Below, piece after piece: positions 35,523 to 43,334 of a stretch of 64,000 nt of DNA. The translations under genes and the position numbers were made by a program. Positions within the stretch are counted from its first letter, which is position 1; each line of letters opens with the position of its first letter. Source of the stretch: Desulfatibacillum aliphaticivorans DSM 15576. GTDB taxonomy: Bacteria > Desulfobacterota > Desulfobacteria > Desulfobacterales > Desulfatibacillaceae. The stretch spans positions 277,134 to 341,133 of the forward strand of contig NZ_KE386982.1 in assembly GCF_000429905.1 (NCBI RefSeq), written 5' to 3'. The notes beneath the pieces were generated by a model. That model ran no database searches. It worked only from the letters and a program-made list of their open reading frames with translations, and was not told where the DNA came from.

Positions 35523-38500
35523 ATGATCACATTTAAGTTAAACGGCAAAAAAGTCCAGGGGGAAGACGGGCAAACCGTCCTGCAGGTTGCCGAAAAATAT
35601 GGGGTGGAGATCCCAACATTGTGCCATCACAAGGCATTGGACCCGGCGGGCATGTGCCGCATGTGCACCGTGGAAATGTTCGACGGCAGAAGAACCAAGT
35701 TCGTCACGGCCTGCAACTATCCCATCTGGGAAGGCATGGAAATCTTCACGGATACGGAAACGGTTCACGAAGGGCGCAAGCTCATCGTGGAAATGCTCCT
35801 TTCCCGCTGCACCTCCGTCCCTGAAATCCAGAACCTGGCCAAAAAATACGGCATTGAAAAATCCCGCTTCGGCGAGGATAACGAAAACGACTGCATCCTG
35901 TGCGGCCTGTGCGTGCGCGTTTGCGAGAAAATGGGCAACAGCGCCATCACCCTCACCGGACGCGGCCTGGAAATGAAGGTGGACACCCCCTTCAGCGTCC
36001 AGTCCGACATCTGCAAGGGATGCGGCGCCTGTGAGTTCATTTGCCCCACCGGCCACATCAAACTGGAAAACATCAATAAAGGCGAAATCAAAAAGATTCC
36101 GTCCGAATACGAGCTGGGCCTCAAGGGCCGCAAGCCCGTTTACGTGCCTTACGCCCAGGCCGTGCCCAACACCCCGGCCATCGACCGGCGCTACTGCATG
36201 CATTTCAAGACCGGCGGCTGCCAGATTTGTACGGAAGTCTGCGGCGTCAACGCCATCGACCACACCATGCAGGACGAAATCGTGGAACTGGAAGTGGGCT
36301 CCATTGTGCTCGCCCCGGGCGCCAAGGTCTATAACCCCGGCAAGCACGACACCTACAATTACAACACCAATCCCAACGTGGTCACCTCCCTGGAATTCGA
36401 GCGCATCCTGTCCGCTTCCGGCCCGTACGGAGGCCACCTTGTCAGGCCTTCGGACCACGTGGAGCCCAAGAAAATCGCCTGGATTCAGTGCGTGGGCTCC
36501 CGCGACGAGCACCTGGACGGCAAGGGATACTGCTCCGGCGTATGCTGCACCTACGCGGTCAAGGAAGCCATGCTGGCCAAGGATCACTGCCCCGAAGGCC
36601 CCGACGGCCTGGACGCGGCGATCTTCTATATAGACATTCGCACCAACGGCAAGGACTTTGAGCGCTTTTACAACCGCGCCAAGGACGGCGGCGTGCGTTT
36701 TGTCAAGTCCAAGGTCACCAAGGTGGACCATAACGACGAAACCGGCATGGAAATCCTGCGTTACGTGGACGCCGCGGGCAAACTCCAGGAAGAGGAGTTT
36801 GACATCGTGGTCCTCTCCGTGGGCTTTGAAATCGGCGAAGAAACCAAGGAAATGGCCAAGAAACTGGGCCTGGAAGTGGACAAGAACGGCTTTGCCGTGT
36901 CCTCCAGCTTCAACCCGGTTCAGACCTCCCGGGACGGCGTGTTCGTATGCGGCGCTTTTTCCGCGCCCAAGGACATCCCCACCTCGGTCATCGACTCCTC
37001 GGCGGCCGCGGGCGTCACAGGCGGGCTTCTGGCCGATTCCCGCTTTACCCTGACCAAGACCGCGGAAATTCCGCCGGAAAGGGCCATCAAGGGCGACCCG
37101 ACCCGCATCGGCGTGTTCCTGTGCTGCTGCGGCTCCAACATCGCGGGCGTTGTGGATATGCCCAAGCTGGAGGCCTTCGCCAAGACCCTGCCCGACGTGG
37201 CTCACGTGGAAGTCAATATGTATTCCTGCTCCCAGGACACCCAGGAAAAAATGTCCGAGGTCATCCGGGACCAGAACCTGAACCGGGTGGTGGTGGCGGC
37301 GTGTACGCCCAAAACCCATGAACCCCTGTTCCAGGAAACCCTTATCGCCGCCAGCTTGAACAAATACCTGTTCGAAATGGCCAATATCCGCAACCATTGC
37401 TCCTGGGTCCATAAGGACGCTCCGGACAAGGCCACCTTAAAGGCCATGGAAACCGTCCGCATGTCCGTCCAGAAAGCGGCCCTGGCCCAGCCCTTGACCG
37501 AGCCCAAGCTCAGCATTGTGGAAAAGGGCCTGGTTATCGGCGGCGGCGTGGCCGGCATGGAAGCGGCCAAAAACCTGGCGGCCCAGGGATACGAAACCCA
37601 TATCCTGGAACGCACGGATCAACTGGGCGGACAGGCCCGCTCCCTGCACAAAACCTGGAAGGGCGAGGACGTCCAGAAATACCTGGCGCAGTTGATCAGC
37701 GACATCGAATCCAACGAGCTCATCACCGTGCATAAAAACGCGGAAATCACCAACGTGGAAGGCTTTGTGGGCGACTTCAAAACCACCTTCAAGGTGGGTG
37801 AAGAAGAAACCACCTACAACCACGGCGTGACCATTTTCGCCTGCGGCGCCACGGAATACAAACCCACGGAATACCTGTACGGACAGGATCCCCGGGTAGT
37901 CACCAACCTGGAACTGGAAAAGAAGCTCATCCAGGGCGACGCCGGGCTCAAGAGCGCCGGCGCGGCCGTGTTCATCCAATGCGTGGGATCGCGCATTCCG
38001 TCCAGGCCGTATTGTTCCAAGCTCTGCTGCACCCAGTCCATCAAGAACGCCCTGGCCCTTAAAAAGGCCAATCCCAAAAAGCCGGTTTTCGTGCTTTACC
38101 GGGATATGCGTCCCTACGGACTCCGGGAAAACCTGTACCGGGAAGCCCGCGAAAAAGGCGTGACCTTCATCCGGTACAATGACGACAAGCCCCTGGACGT
38201 CACCGGCGGCGATAAACTGACCGTCTCCTTTACGGATTACGTCCTGGGCAAAAAACTGCAAATCAGCCCCGAACTGCTGGTTTTGGCGGCGGCCATCGTA
38301 CCCGAGGAGAGAAACCCCCTGGCTCAGGCCTTCAAGGTCTCCCAAAACCAGGACGGGTTCTTTGCGGAAGCCCACGTCAAGCTCCGTCCCAACGATTTCG
38401 CCACGGACGGCGTATTTTTGTGCGGCCTCACCCACGGGCCCAAGCCCATTGACGAAGCCATCGCCCAGGCCCAGGCCGCAGCGGCCAGAGCGGTTACGCT

Positions 38501-38753
38501 GCTTTCCCGCAAGGAGATCTCCGTGGCCGGAACCGTGGCCAGCGTGGATTCCCAATTCTGCAGCGGCTGCAAGGTGTGCGTGTCCATCTGCCCGTATTCC
38601 GCGCCTTTGTTCAACGAAAAAACCGGCAAGGCCGAAATCCAGTCCACTTTGTGCAAGGGCTGCGGGCTGTGCGTGGCCTCCTGCCGCAGCGGCGCCATCC
38701 ATCTGGCGGGTTTCGACACCTCCCAGATTTTCAGCATGATCGACGCCCTGTAA
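35523..38753 (+). CDS. NuoG-type ferredoxin/HdrA fusion protein lacking the HdrA N-terminal FAD segment
   Basis: 1076 residues. The N-terminus is a NuoG/hydrogenase-type 2Fe-2S domain (Cys34, 45, 48, 64), then CILCGLCVRVC and CKGCGACEFICP clusters. From about residue 190 it is HdrA-like and closely similar to the long HdrA at 2730 (YVPYAQAVP, VVTSLEFERILSASGP, YSCSQDTQ, VAACTPKTHEPLFQETL), with a second Rossmann motif VIGGGVAGMEAA near 670. The C-terminus has CSGCKVCVSICP and CKGCGLCVASC. Compared with the long HdrA it lacks the first ~95 residues: the first GGG FAD loop and the Sec/Cys motif. It is encoded with NuoF, and the short Sec-HdrA at 9075 could supply the missing segment. Confidence 0.92.
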   Translation: MITFKLNGKKVQGEDGQTVLQVAEKYGVEIPTLCHHKALDPAGMCRMCTVEMFDGRRTKFVTACNYPIWEGMEIFTDTETVHEGRKLIVEMLLSRCTSVPEIQNLAKKYGIEKSRFGEDNENDCILCGLCVRVCEKMGNSAITLTGRGLEMKVDTPFSVQSDICKGCGACEFICPTGHIKLENINKGEIKKIPSEYELGLKGRKPVYVPYAQAVPNTPAIDRRYCMHFKTGGCQICTEVCGVNAIDHTMQDEIVELEVGSIVLAPGAKVYNPGKHDTYNYNTNPNVVTSLEFERILSASGPYGGHLVRPSDHVEPKKIAWIQCVGSRDEHLDGKGYCSGVCCTYAVKEAMLAKDHCPEGPDGLDAAIFYIDIRTNGKDFERFYNRAKDGGVRFVKSKVTKVDHNDETGMEILRYVDAAGKLQEEEFDIVVLSVGFEIGEETKEMAKKLGLEVDKNGFAVSSSFNPVQTSRDGVFVCGAFSAPKDIPTSVIDSSAAAGVTGGLLADSRFTLTKTAEIPPERAIKGDPTRIGVFLCCCGSNIAGVVDMPKLEAFAKTLPDVAHVEVNMYSCSQDTQEKMSEVIRDQNLNRVVVAACTPKTHEPLFQETLIAASLNKYLFEMANIRNHCSWVHKDAPDKATLKAMETVRMSVQKAALAQPLTEPKLSIVEKGLVIGGGVAGMEAAKNLAAQGYETHILERTDQLGGQARSLHKTWKGEDVQKYLAQLISDIESNELITVHKNAEITNVEGFVGDFKTTFKVGEEETTYNHGVTIFACGATEYKPTEYLYGQDPRVVTNLELEKKLIQGDAGLKSAGAAVFIQCVGSRIPSRPYCSKLCCTQSIKNALALKKANPKKPVFVLYRDMRPYGLRENLYREAREKGVTFIRYNDDKPLDVTGGDKLTVSFTDYVLGKKLQISPELLVLAAAIVPEERNPLAQAFKVSQNQDGFFAEAHVKLRPNDFATDGVFLCGLTHGPKPIDEAIAQAQAAAARAVTLLSRKEISVAGTVASVDSQFCSGCKVCVSICPYSAPLFNEKTGKAEIQSTLCKGCGLCVASCRSGAIHLAGFDTSQIFSMIDAL

Positions 38754-38773
38754 GTTTTTCAGGTAGATAAAAC

Positions 38774-38812
38774 AAAAAAGGGGAAGTTCCGTTGGGAGCT
38801 TCCCCTTTTTTT
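38774..38812 (+). terminator. Rho-independent terminator after nuoF-hdrA
   Basis: AAAAAAGGGGAAG...CTTCCCCTTTTTTT is a GC-rich hairpin with A/T tails on both sides; it may also work for the leftward direction. Confidence 0.87.
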
Positions 38813-38855
38813 ACCTTTTTCTGGGGATGCCGATGTTCCCCTCCAAAAAAATGAC

Positions 38856-39005
38856 GACGCTGGATCCCCGTTTCCGCCATTACGGCATGAGGATTGCCAA
38901 ACCGCGCGCAATCATCCCGCCTCCATGGCTCCACGAGGATGACGGAGTGCGGCGCCAGTTACAGCATGGGCGGCCCCGGCAGCACAGTGTGCCGCCGGGT
39001 GCAAA
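38856..39005. repeat. Dispersed repeat family A, copy 2 (with hairpin module)
   Basis: Matches copies at 17734 and 40263 (GACGCTGGATCCCCGTTTCC, inner GGATTGC/GCAATC arms, CTCCACGAGGATGACGGA). Like copy 3 it is followed by a second module, GCCCCGGCAG...GCCGGGTGC, a GC-rich hairpin. Confidence 0.8.
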
Positions 39006-39080
39006 GCGCACAAGGCGCGGCCGGGAAAGATTGTAGAAACCAGGGAAGTACGGCGGGCGTACAGGTGGGAAAAAACCATT

Positions 39081-39200
39081 GTCGGGTTTGAAGTCCACTA
39101 TCGTTCTCGCCAATATGAACCGCAAAGCCGGACTTCGTAACCCGACCTACGGCTCTGCTTGCCGCGATGGAGATTGGGTAGAGCTTGCGAAACCCAACAA
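39081..39200. repeat. Dispersed repeat family B, copy 1
   Basis: Starts GTCGGGTTTGAAGTCC and contains the reverse-complementary GGACTTCGTAACCCGAC about 45 bp later, then ACCTACGGCTC and a tail GAGCTTGCGAAACCCAACAA. Copies 2 and 3 are at 63215 and 63608. It abuts the 3' end of the leftward kinase-like gene. Confidence 0.85.
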
Positions 39201-39216
39201 AATTGAATGGTTGCTC

Positions 39217-40221
39217 TTACTCAATAGAATGGATGCTGGCGAAGAGGGCGGTGATTTCCTGCACATGGCCGGCGAGAAAATTCAGGTAGTCGATTTCCAG
39301 GGAGATCATGGCGTCCTCTTGGCCTCGGAGCCATTCCGACAGCCAGGCAAAGCGGATCAGAAGCATCAAGGGAAACAAATTCTCCCAGCTTTCCTTTTGA
39401 AATATCCCGGATTTCCATAGCTCGATCAAAAAAGCGCCCACGTAATTCCAGGAAACAGCCGGAGGATGCTCTATTCCCGCGCATCCGATCATCAACGCGA
39501 CGTCGTACATCTCCGGCCGCATGCCGCAGAATTCCCAGTCAATGACCGCTCGGATGGACTCCTCTCCCCAGATGACGTTCACAGGATGAAAATCTCCGTG
39601 GCAGAATCCCAGGGGCAAGTCCTTCAATACCGGCAGAAAGTCTTCGGCCAGGGACAGGGCTGGGGATATGCGCTTCAATAACTGAGGATCGCGGGCCGAA
39701 ATCTTCCGTACAAGGTCCGGCACAAAATCCTGCAGGGAAAAATCATCCGAGGCTTCCGGCGTCAATCCGGCCTTATTCCAGGTCCGTCTCAGCTTAACCA
39801 GAAAACCGGCCATGGCCCGGCCCCGCCAGGCTTGATCCAGATACTCCGGCCGGGGCAGGGGAGTTCCCTTGATATAAAGGCTTAGCTGAAAATGGCCTTC
39901 TTCCTGAGAAAGGATATGCCCGCCGTCCTTATGCGGCAAATACGGCGCAAGATCCTTCAGGCCCGCCAAGGAGAGAGCCTCCAGGGCTGCGGCTATGGAT
40001 ACCTTTCTGTCCACCGTTTCAGGCTTGAGGGCCTCCAGGAGAAAAAGGCCGCCCTGTTCATCCTCAACCGCGATCCTCTCCAGGGAGCGTTCCGGGCTGC
40101 CGTCCAAAGGCAGGTCCGTCCTTAAGCGGGATAACTGGAGTCCGTAGGCCTTTACTACGATTTCAATAGGTTGATTGTTTAACGCCAAACTAAAACCATT
40201 CCAATAAGTTTTATGATCCAT
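39217..40221 (-). CDS. Phosphotransferase (APH/choline kinase-like) family protein
   Basis: 334 residues. The C-terminal lobe carries the catalytic signature of aminoglycoside/choline kinases: LGFCHGDFHPVNVIW (the HGDFHxxN loop) and VIDWEFCGMRPEMYDVAL (metal-binding Asp). The N-terminal lobe has IEIVVKAYGLQ and FLLEALKP. Such proteins phosphorylate small alcohols or homoserine-like substrates; here the substrate is unknown. It stands alone, with repeat elements on both sides. Confidence 0.82.
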   Translation of the reverse strand: MDHKTYWNGFSLALNNQPIEIVVKAYGLQLSRLRTDLPLDGSPERSLERIAVEDEQGGLFLLEALKPETVDRKVSIAAALEALSLAGLKDLAPYLPHKDGGHILSQEEGHFQLSLYIKGTPLPRPEYLDQAWRGRAMAGFLVKLRRTWNKAGLTPEASDDFSLQDFVPDLVRKISARDPQLLKRISPALSLAEDFLPVLKDLPLGFCHGDFHPVNVIWGEESIRAVIDWEFCGMRPEMYDVALMIGCAGIEHPPAVSWNYVGAFLIELWKSGIFQKESWENLFPLMLLIRFAWLSEWLRGQEDAMISLEIDYLNFLAGHVQEITALFASIHSIE

Positions 40222-40585
40222 CCTGAAAGCGGTAATTACAATTCATCCATCATTTAAAAAAGGACGCTGGGTCCCCGTTTCCGTCATTACATCATGATGA
40301 TTGCCAAGGCGCCGACAATCATTTCGCCTCCTTGGCTCCACGAGGATGACGGATAGGGGCCGCGCCTGCGGCTTTTCTCAGGAGTAAATGGGTAGCCCCG
40401 GCAGAGTAGTATCCTGCCGGGGTGCGCCAGCACATGATGTTGGGCCTCCATAGTCTAAAGAGTCCCAAGACTGTCTGCAAACCTATGCCCATCCCTCAAA
40501 AAAAGATCTATATTTCGGAAAAAAAAGCCCGGCCTGATTGCAAAACGCAACATGGCCGGGCCTGGACTGACAAATTGGGGCCGGA
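40222..40585. other. 364-bp intergenic region with repeat A copy 3
   Basis: Carries repeat A copy 3 (40263-40425). A hairpin near 40529-40560 (AGCCCGGCCTGA / TGGCCGGGCCTGG region) precedes the rubredoxin stop and may be its terminator in the leftward direction. No gene is seen. Confidence 0.55.
40263..40425. repeat. Dispersed repeat family A, copy 3 (with hairpin module)
   Basis: GACGCTGGGTCCCCGTTTCC..., inner ATGATTG...CAATCAT arms, CTCCACGAGGATGACGGA, then a separate hairpin CCCCGGCAG...CTGCCGGGG at about 40396-40421. About 1.4 kb from copy 2, flanking the kinase-like gene in the same orientation. Confidence 0.82.
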
Positions 40586-40744
40586 TTATTCCACTTTTTC
40601 GAAGTATTGCTTTTCTGCGCCGCAAAGGGGGCAGACCCAATCGTCGGGAAGGTCTTCAAAAGCGGTTTCGGGTGGAACATGCCGTTCCGGGTCTCCCAGT
40701 TCAGGGTCGTAGACGTAGCCGCAGGGGCATTCGTACTTATCCAT
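40586..40744 (-). CDS. Rubredoxin with a CxC first knuckle
   Basis: 52 residues, below usual ORF length cut-offs. The ATG at 40742-40744 has an AGGAGG ribosome site. The sequence starts MDKYECPCGYVYDPELGDPE and ends with FEDLPDDWVCPLCGAEKQYF. The second iron knuckle is the normal CPLCG, but the first reads C6-P-C8-G, one residue shorter than the usual CxxCG. Rubredoxins carry one Fe and move single electrons, often to reductases that detoxify oxygen or NO. It lies 10 nt downstream of the zinc-ribbon gene, in one operon. Confidence 0.93.
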   Translation of the reverse strand: MDKYECPCGYVYDPELGDPERHVPPETAFEDLPDDWVCPLCGAEKQYFEKVE

Positions 40745-40754
40745 GCAAATCCTC

Positions 40755-40952
40755 CTATTTTAAATTGTCCAAGGCTCCGTGCCAACTGCACCGATCGCAA
40801 AAAACGTCCGTATCTTCCTCCAGATCGCACCGGCCGGATACCTCTTCGTCAAAAACCGGCTCTCCGGTGGAGCAATCAAAGCAATACACTTCGAATTCGT
40901 CCTCAGCATCCTTCACATAAAACCGCTGACATTTACACACGGGGCATTTCAT
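40755..40952 (-). CDS. Small zinc-ribbon-like protein
   Basis: 65 residues with four CxxC-type pairs: CPVC, CFDC and CDRC, plus further Cys (KCQRF, RCDLE), on a very acidic background. It probably folds as one or two zinc or iron ribbons. I do not recognise the family. It directly precedes the rubredoxin gene (10 nt gap) and has its own ribosome site (AGGAGA), so a redox-related role is suggested by context only. Confidence 0.75.
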   Translation of the reverse strand: MKCPVCKCQRFYVKDAEDEFEVYCFDCSTGEPVFDEEVSGRCDLEEDTDVFCDRCSWHGALDNLK

Positions 40953-41017
40953 GGAAATCTCCTGTTTACGCGACCTGTTGGTATATGAATATAGGAACGA
41001 TTATCATTAGGTCAATA

Positions 41018-42181
41018 CTATTTTACCCCAAAAGACAAAATGGCCTTGGCGACGGCTTCCTGATCCTCCTCGCTGATATAGGGGTGCATGGGCAGGGAGA
41101 AGACCCTGGCGGCGCAATCGTCGCTCACGGGAAAGTCCCCCTTGGCGTATCCTAAATCCGCAAAGGCGTCCTGCCGGTGCAAGGGCTTGGGATAGTACAC
41201 GGCCGTGGGAACGCCTTGCTCCTGAAGATGCTTCAAAAGCTGGTCCCTCCACTCGGGTTTTGCAGCCTTGAGGGTGTATTGGGCCCACGCGCTTTGATTC
41301 CCCTCCTCAACAAAGGGAGTGACGACCTTGTCCGACCCGGCCAGCAGGCTGTTATACCGTTCGGCGGCCTTTTGGCGCAGGTCCAGCTCTTCGGGGAAGA
41401 TAGAGAATTTGCTGATGAGCACGGCCGCCTGGAACGAGTCAATGCGGCCGTTGATTCCAATGCGCACGTTGTCGTACCGGTCGTCGCCCTGGCCGTGCAT
41501 GCGCAGGGAGCGCATAATCTTGTCCAGTTCCTCATCGTCCGTGAAGCACATGCCGCCGTCGCCGTAGCATCCCAGGGGCTTGGCCGGAAAAAAGGAGGTG
41601 CAGGCGACGTCGCCGAAGGAGCAGGCTCTTTTCCCGTTTTGCAGACCGCCAAAGGATTGGGCTGCATCTTCGACTACAAACAACCCGTGCTTTTCGGCGA
41701 TTGCCTCGATGCGTGCATAATCCGCAACCTGCCCGAACAGGTCCACGGCGATAATCCCCTTGGGCTTGGGGAGATTGTCCGTCTTGGGCAGGGGGAGGTC
41801 TCCGGCGCCGGACTCCATGGCCAGGATGGTTTTTTCCAGGGCTGCGGGATCCATGTTGAAGGTCTTGGGATCGATATCCACAAAGACCGGCACGGCGTTC
41901 AACAGGCTGACCACTTCCGCTGTGGCGATGAAGGTGAAAGGCGTGGTCAAAATGGCGTCTCCGGGGCCGATTCCTTTGGCCAGCAGGGCCAAGAGGAGAG
42001 CGTCCGTTCCCGAGGCGCACCCCAGCCCGTATTTGGCGCCGGAGAAATTAGCCAGACTTTCTTCAATTTCGTCGATTTCAGGCCCCATCACGTAGCGGCC
42101 GTGATCCAAAATAACTTTCAACCGGGCCTCTATGTCCTCCCGGATTCTTGCTTGTTGCGCTTTTAAGTCTATGAATTGCAT
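41018..42181 (-). CDS. DegT/DnrJ/EryC1/StrS-family PLP-dependent sugar aminotransferase
   Basis: 387 residues, usual length. The PLP site is clear: CASGTDALLLAL, VEDAAQSFGG (Asp contact) and SFFPAKPLGCYGDGG with the Schiff-base Lys; the N-terminal DLKAQQARI and GRYVMGPEIDE segments and the C-terminal LHRQDAF/LPMHPYIS are typical of WbpE/DegT enzymes. It transaminates a keto-sugar nucleotide for surface polysaccharide or glycan synthesis. No other sugar-nucleotide gene lies next to it in the window. Confidence 0.93.
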   Translation of the reverse strand: MQFIDLKAQQARIREDIEARLKVILDHGRYVMGPEIDEIEESLANFSGAKYGLGCASGTDALLLALLAKGIGPGDAILTTPFTFIATAEVVSLLNAVPVFVDIDPKTFNMDPAALEKTILAMESGAGDLPLPKTDNLPKPKGIIAVDLFGQVADYARIEAIAEKHGLFVVEDAAQSFGGLQNGKRACSFGDVACTSFFPAKPLGCYGDGGMCFTDDEELDKIMRSLRMHGQGDDRYDNVRIGINGRIDSFQAAVLISKFSIFPEELDLRQKAAERYNSLLAGSDKVVTPFVEEGNQSAWAQYTLKAAKPEWRDQLLKHLQEQGVPTAVYYPKPLHRQDAFADLGYAKGDFPVSDDCAARVFSLPMHPYISEEDQEAVAKAILSFGVK

Positions 42182-42336
42182 ACCATCTCCCTTGGGTGCA
42201 GGTTATTATGAATTCATAGATGTCACAGTCCGGCGCGCAGGGTCAAGGCTAAACGAACAAAGCAGATTGACGGGATGCGAAAAAGCCGGTATTGTTCTCA
42301 TATAACTAATGAAAATAACCTTTATGGGAGGATGAT

Positions 42337-43020
42337 ATGGCAGTAAATGTAGTGGACCGGGCCGACGACCCCGTACAAATCAAGCATGTGCTCATGAGCG
42401 TCTCCGACAAGACGGGCCTGGAAACCTTTGTTCCCGGCCTGCTGGAGGCCTGTCCGGGGGTGAAGATTTTCTCCACCGGAGGAACTTATAATAAAATTGC
42501 AGAAATCCTGGGCGACAAAGCCAAAGGCTGCCTGGAAGCCGTTTCCGACTATACCGGCCAGCCCGAAACCCAGGGCGGCCTGGTTAAAACCCTGGATTTC
42601 AAGATTTATCTGGGCCTTTTGACCGAGACCTATAACGACTCCCACCAGTCCGACCTGAAGCGCACCAACGGCGTGCCCATCGACATGGTGGTGGTCAACC
42701 TCTATCCCTTCCGGGAAACCATCGCCCAGCCCAAGGTCACCCCGGAAATGGCCCGGGGCCAGATCGACATCGGCGGCCCCTGCATGATCCGGGCGTCCGC
42801 CAAGAATTTTCTCCGGGTGTCCTCCGTGGTGGACCCGGACGACTACCCCATGATTCTGGACGAACTCAAGGCCAACAGCGGCTCCACAACCATGCGCACC
42901 CGCTACCGTTTGGCCCGCAAGGCTTTCCGTCATACGGCCTCTTACGACAAGGCCATTGCAGACTATCTGCAGGAAACGCCTTTTGACAATGCACGGCCTT
43001 GTTACAAATTTGAAGATTAG
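42337..43020 (+). CDS. Stand-alone IMP cyclohydrolase (N-terminal half of PurH)
   Basis: 227 residues covering only the MGS-like domain of PurH: LMSVSDKTGLETFVPGL, FSTGGTYNKI, PETQGGLVKTLDFKIYLGLL, VVVNLYPFRETI, IDIGGPCMIRASAKNF. The AICAR transformylase half is absent and the frame ends cleanly, so the last step of IMP synthesis is catalysed alone; the formyl transfer must be done by another protein. A GGGAGG ribosome site and a downstream terminator indicate a monocistronic gene. Confidence 0.9.
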   Translation: MAVNVVDRADDPVQIKHVLMSVSDKTGLETFVPGLLEACPGVKIFSTGGTYNKIAEILGDKAKGCLEAVSDYTGQPETQGGLVKTLDFKIYLGLLTETYNDSHQSDLKRTNGVPIDMVVVNLYPFRETIAQPKVTPEMARGQIDIGGPCMIRASAKNFLRVSSVVDPDDYPMILDELKANSGSTTMRTRYRLARKAFRHTASYDKAIADYLQETPFDNARPCYKFED

Positions 43021-43044
43021 CTTTTGATAAAAATTCGCTTTGGA

Positions 43045-43083
43045 GGGGGAGTCCGGCTTTGACAGGTCCGGCTCCCCTTTTTT
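43045..43083 (+). terminator. Rho-independent terminator after the IMP cyclohydrolase gene
   Basis: GGGGAGTCCGG and CCGGCTCCCC form a hairpin followed by six Ts. Confidence 0.85.
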
Positions 43084-43250
43084 ATGGCCCGCTGGGTCTA
43101 AAAATGGGAATATTTCCCGAGCAGCAGCACAAAAATGTATTTTTTATAGGAGTGAAAATACAAAAATGTACTATCATGTGATATAATTGCTTTTGGTTTA
43201 GAAGATGTAACTATTTAGATATAAATAAAAAAATACTCATTTATCCATTG

Positions 43251-43266
43251 TGGCACGTCCTTTGCT
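43251..43266 (+). promoter_or_regulatory. Near-consensus sigma-54 promoter of glnD-amtB-glnK-glnA
   Basis: TGGCACGTCCTTTGCT matches TGGCACG-N4-TTGCT exactly, with 10 bases between GG and GC. The predicted start is about 43278, 57 nt before the glnD ATG. Confidence 0.85.
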
Positions 43267-43334
43267 CTATATGCAGGTCAGTTGAAACGTAAGCTAAAAT
43301 AAACGAATCAAAACACCGGCCCCCAAAAGGACGT

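Larger units (their letters stand above)
38754..39216. other. 463-bp intergenic region with a terminator and two repeat-family copies
   Basis: Holds the terminator (38774-38812), repeat A copy 2 (38856-39005) and repeat B copy 1 (39081-39200). No gene is seen. Confidence 0.7.
43021..43334. other. 314-bp intergenic region with terminator and sigma-54 promoter
   Basis: After the purH-like terminator (43045-43083) the DNA is AT-rich, fitting activator and IHF binding, up to the sigma-54 promoter at 43251. No gene is seen. Confidence 0.65.
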
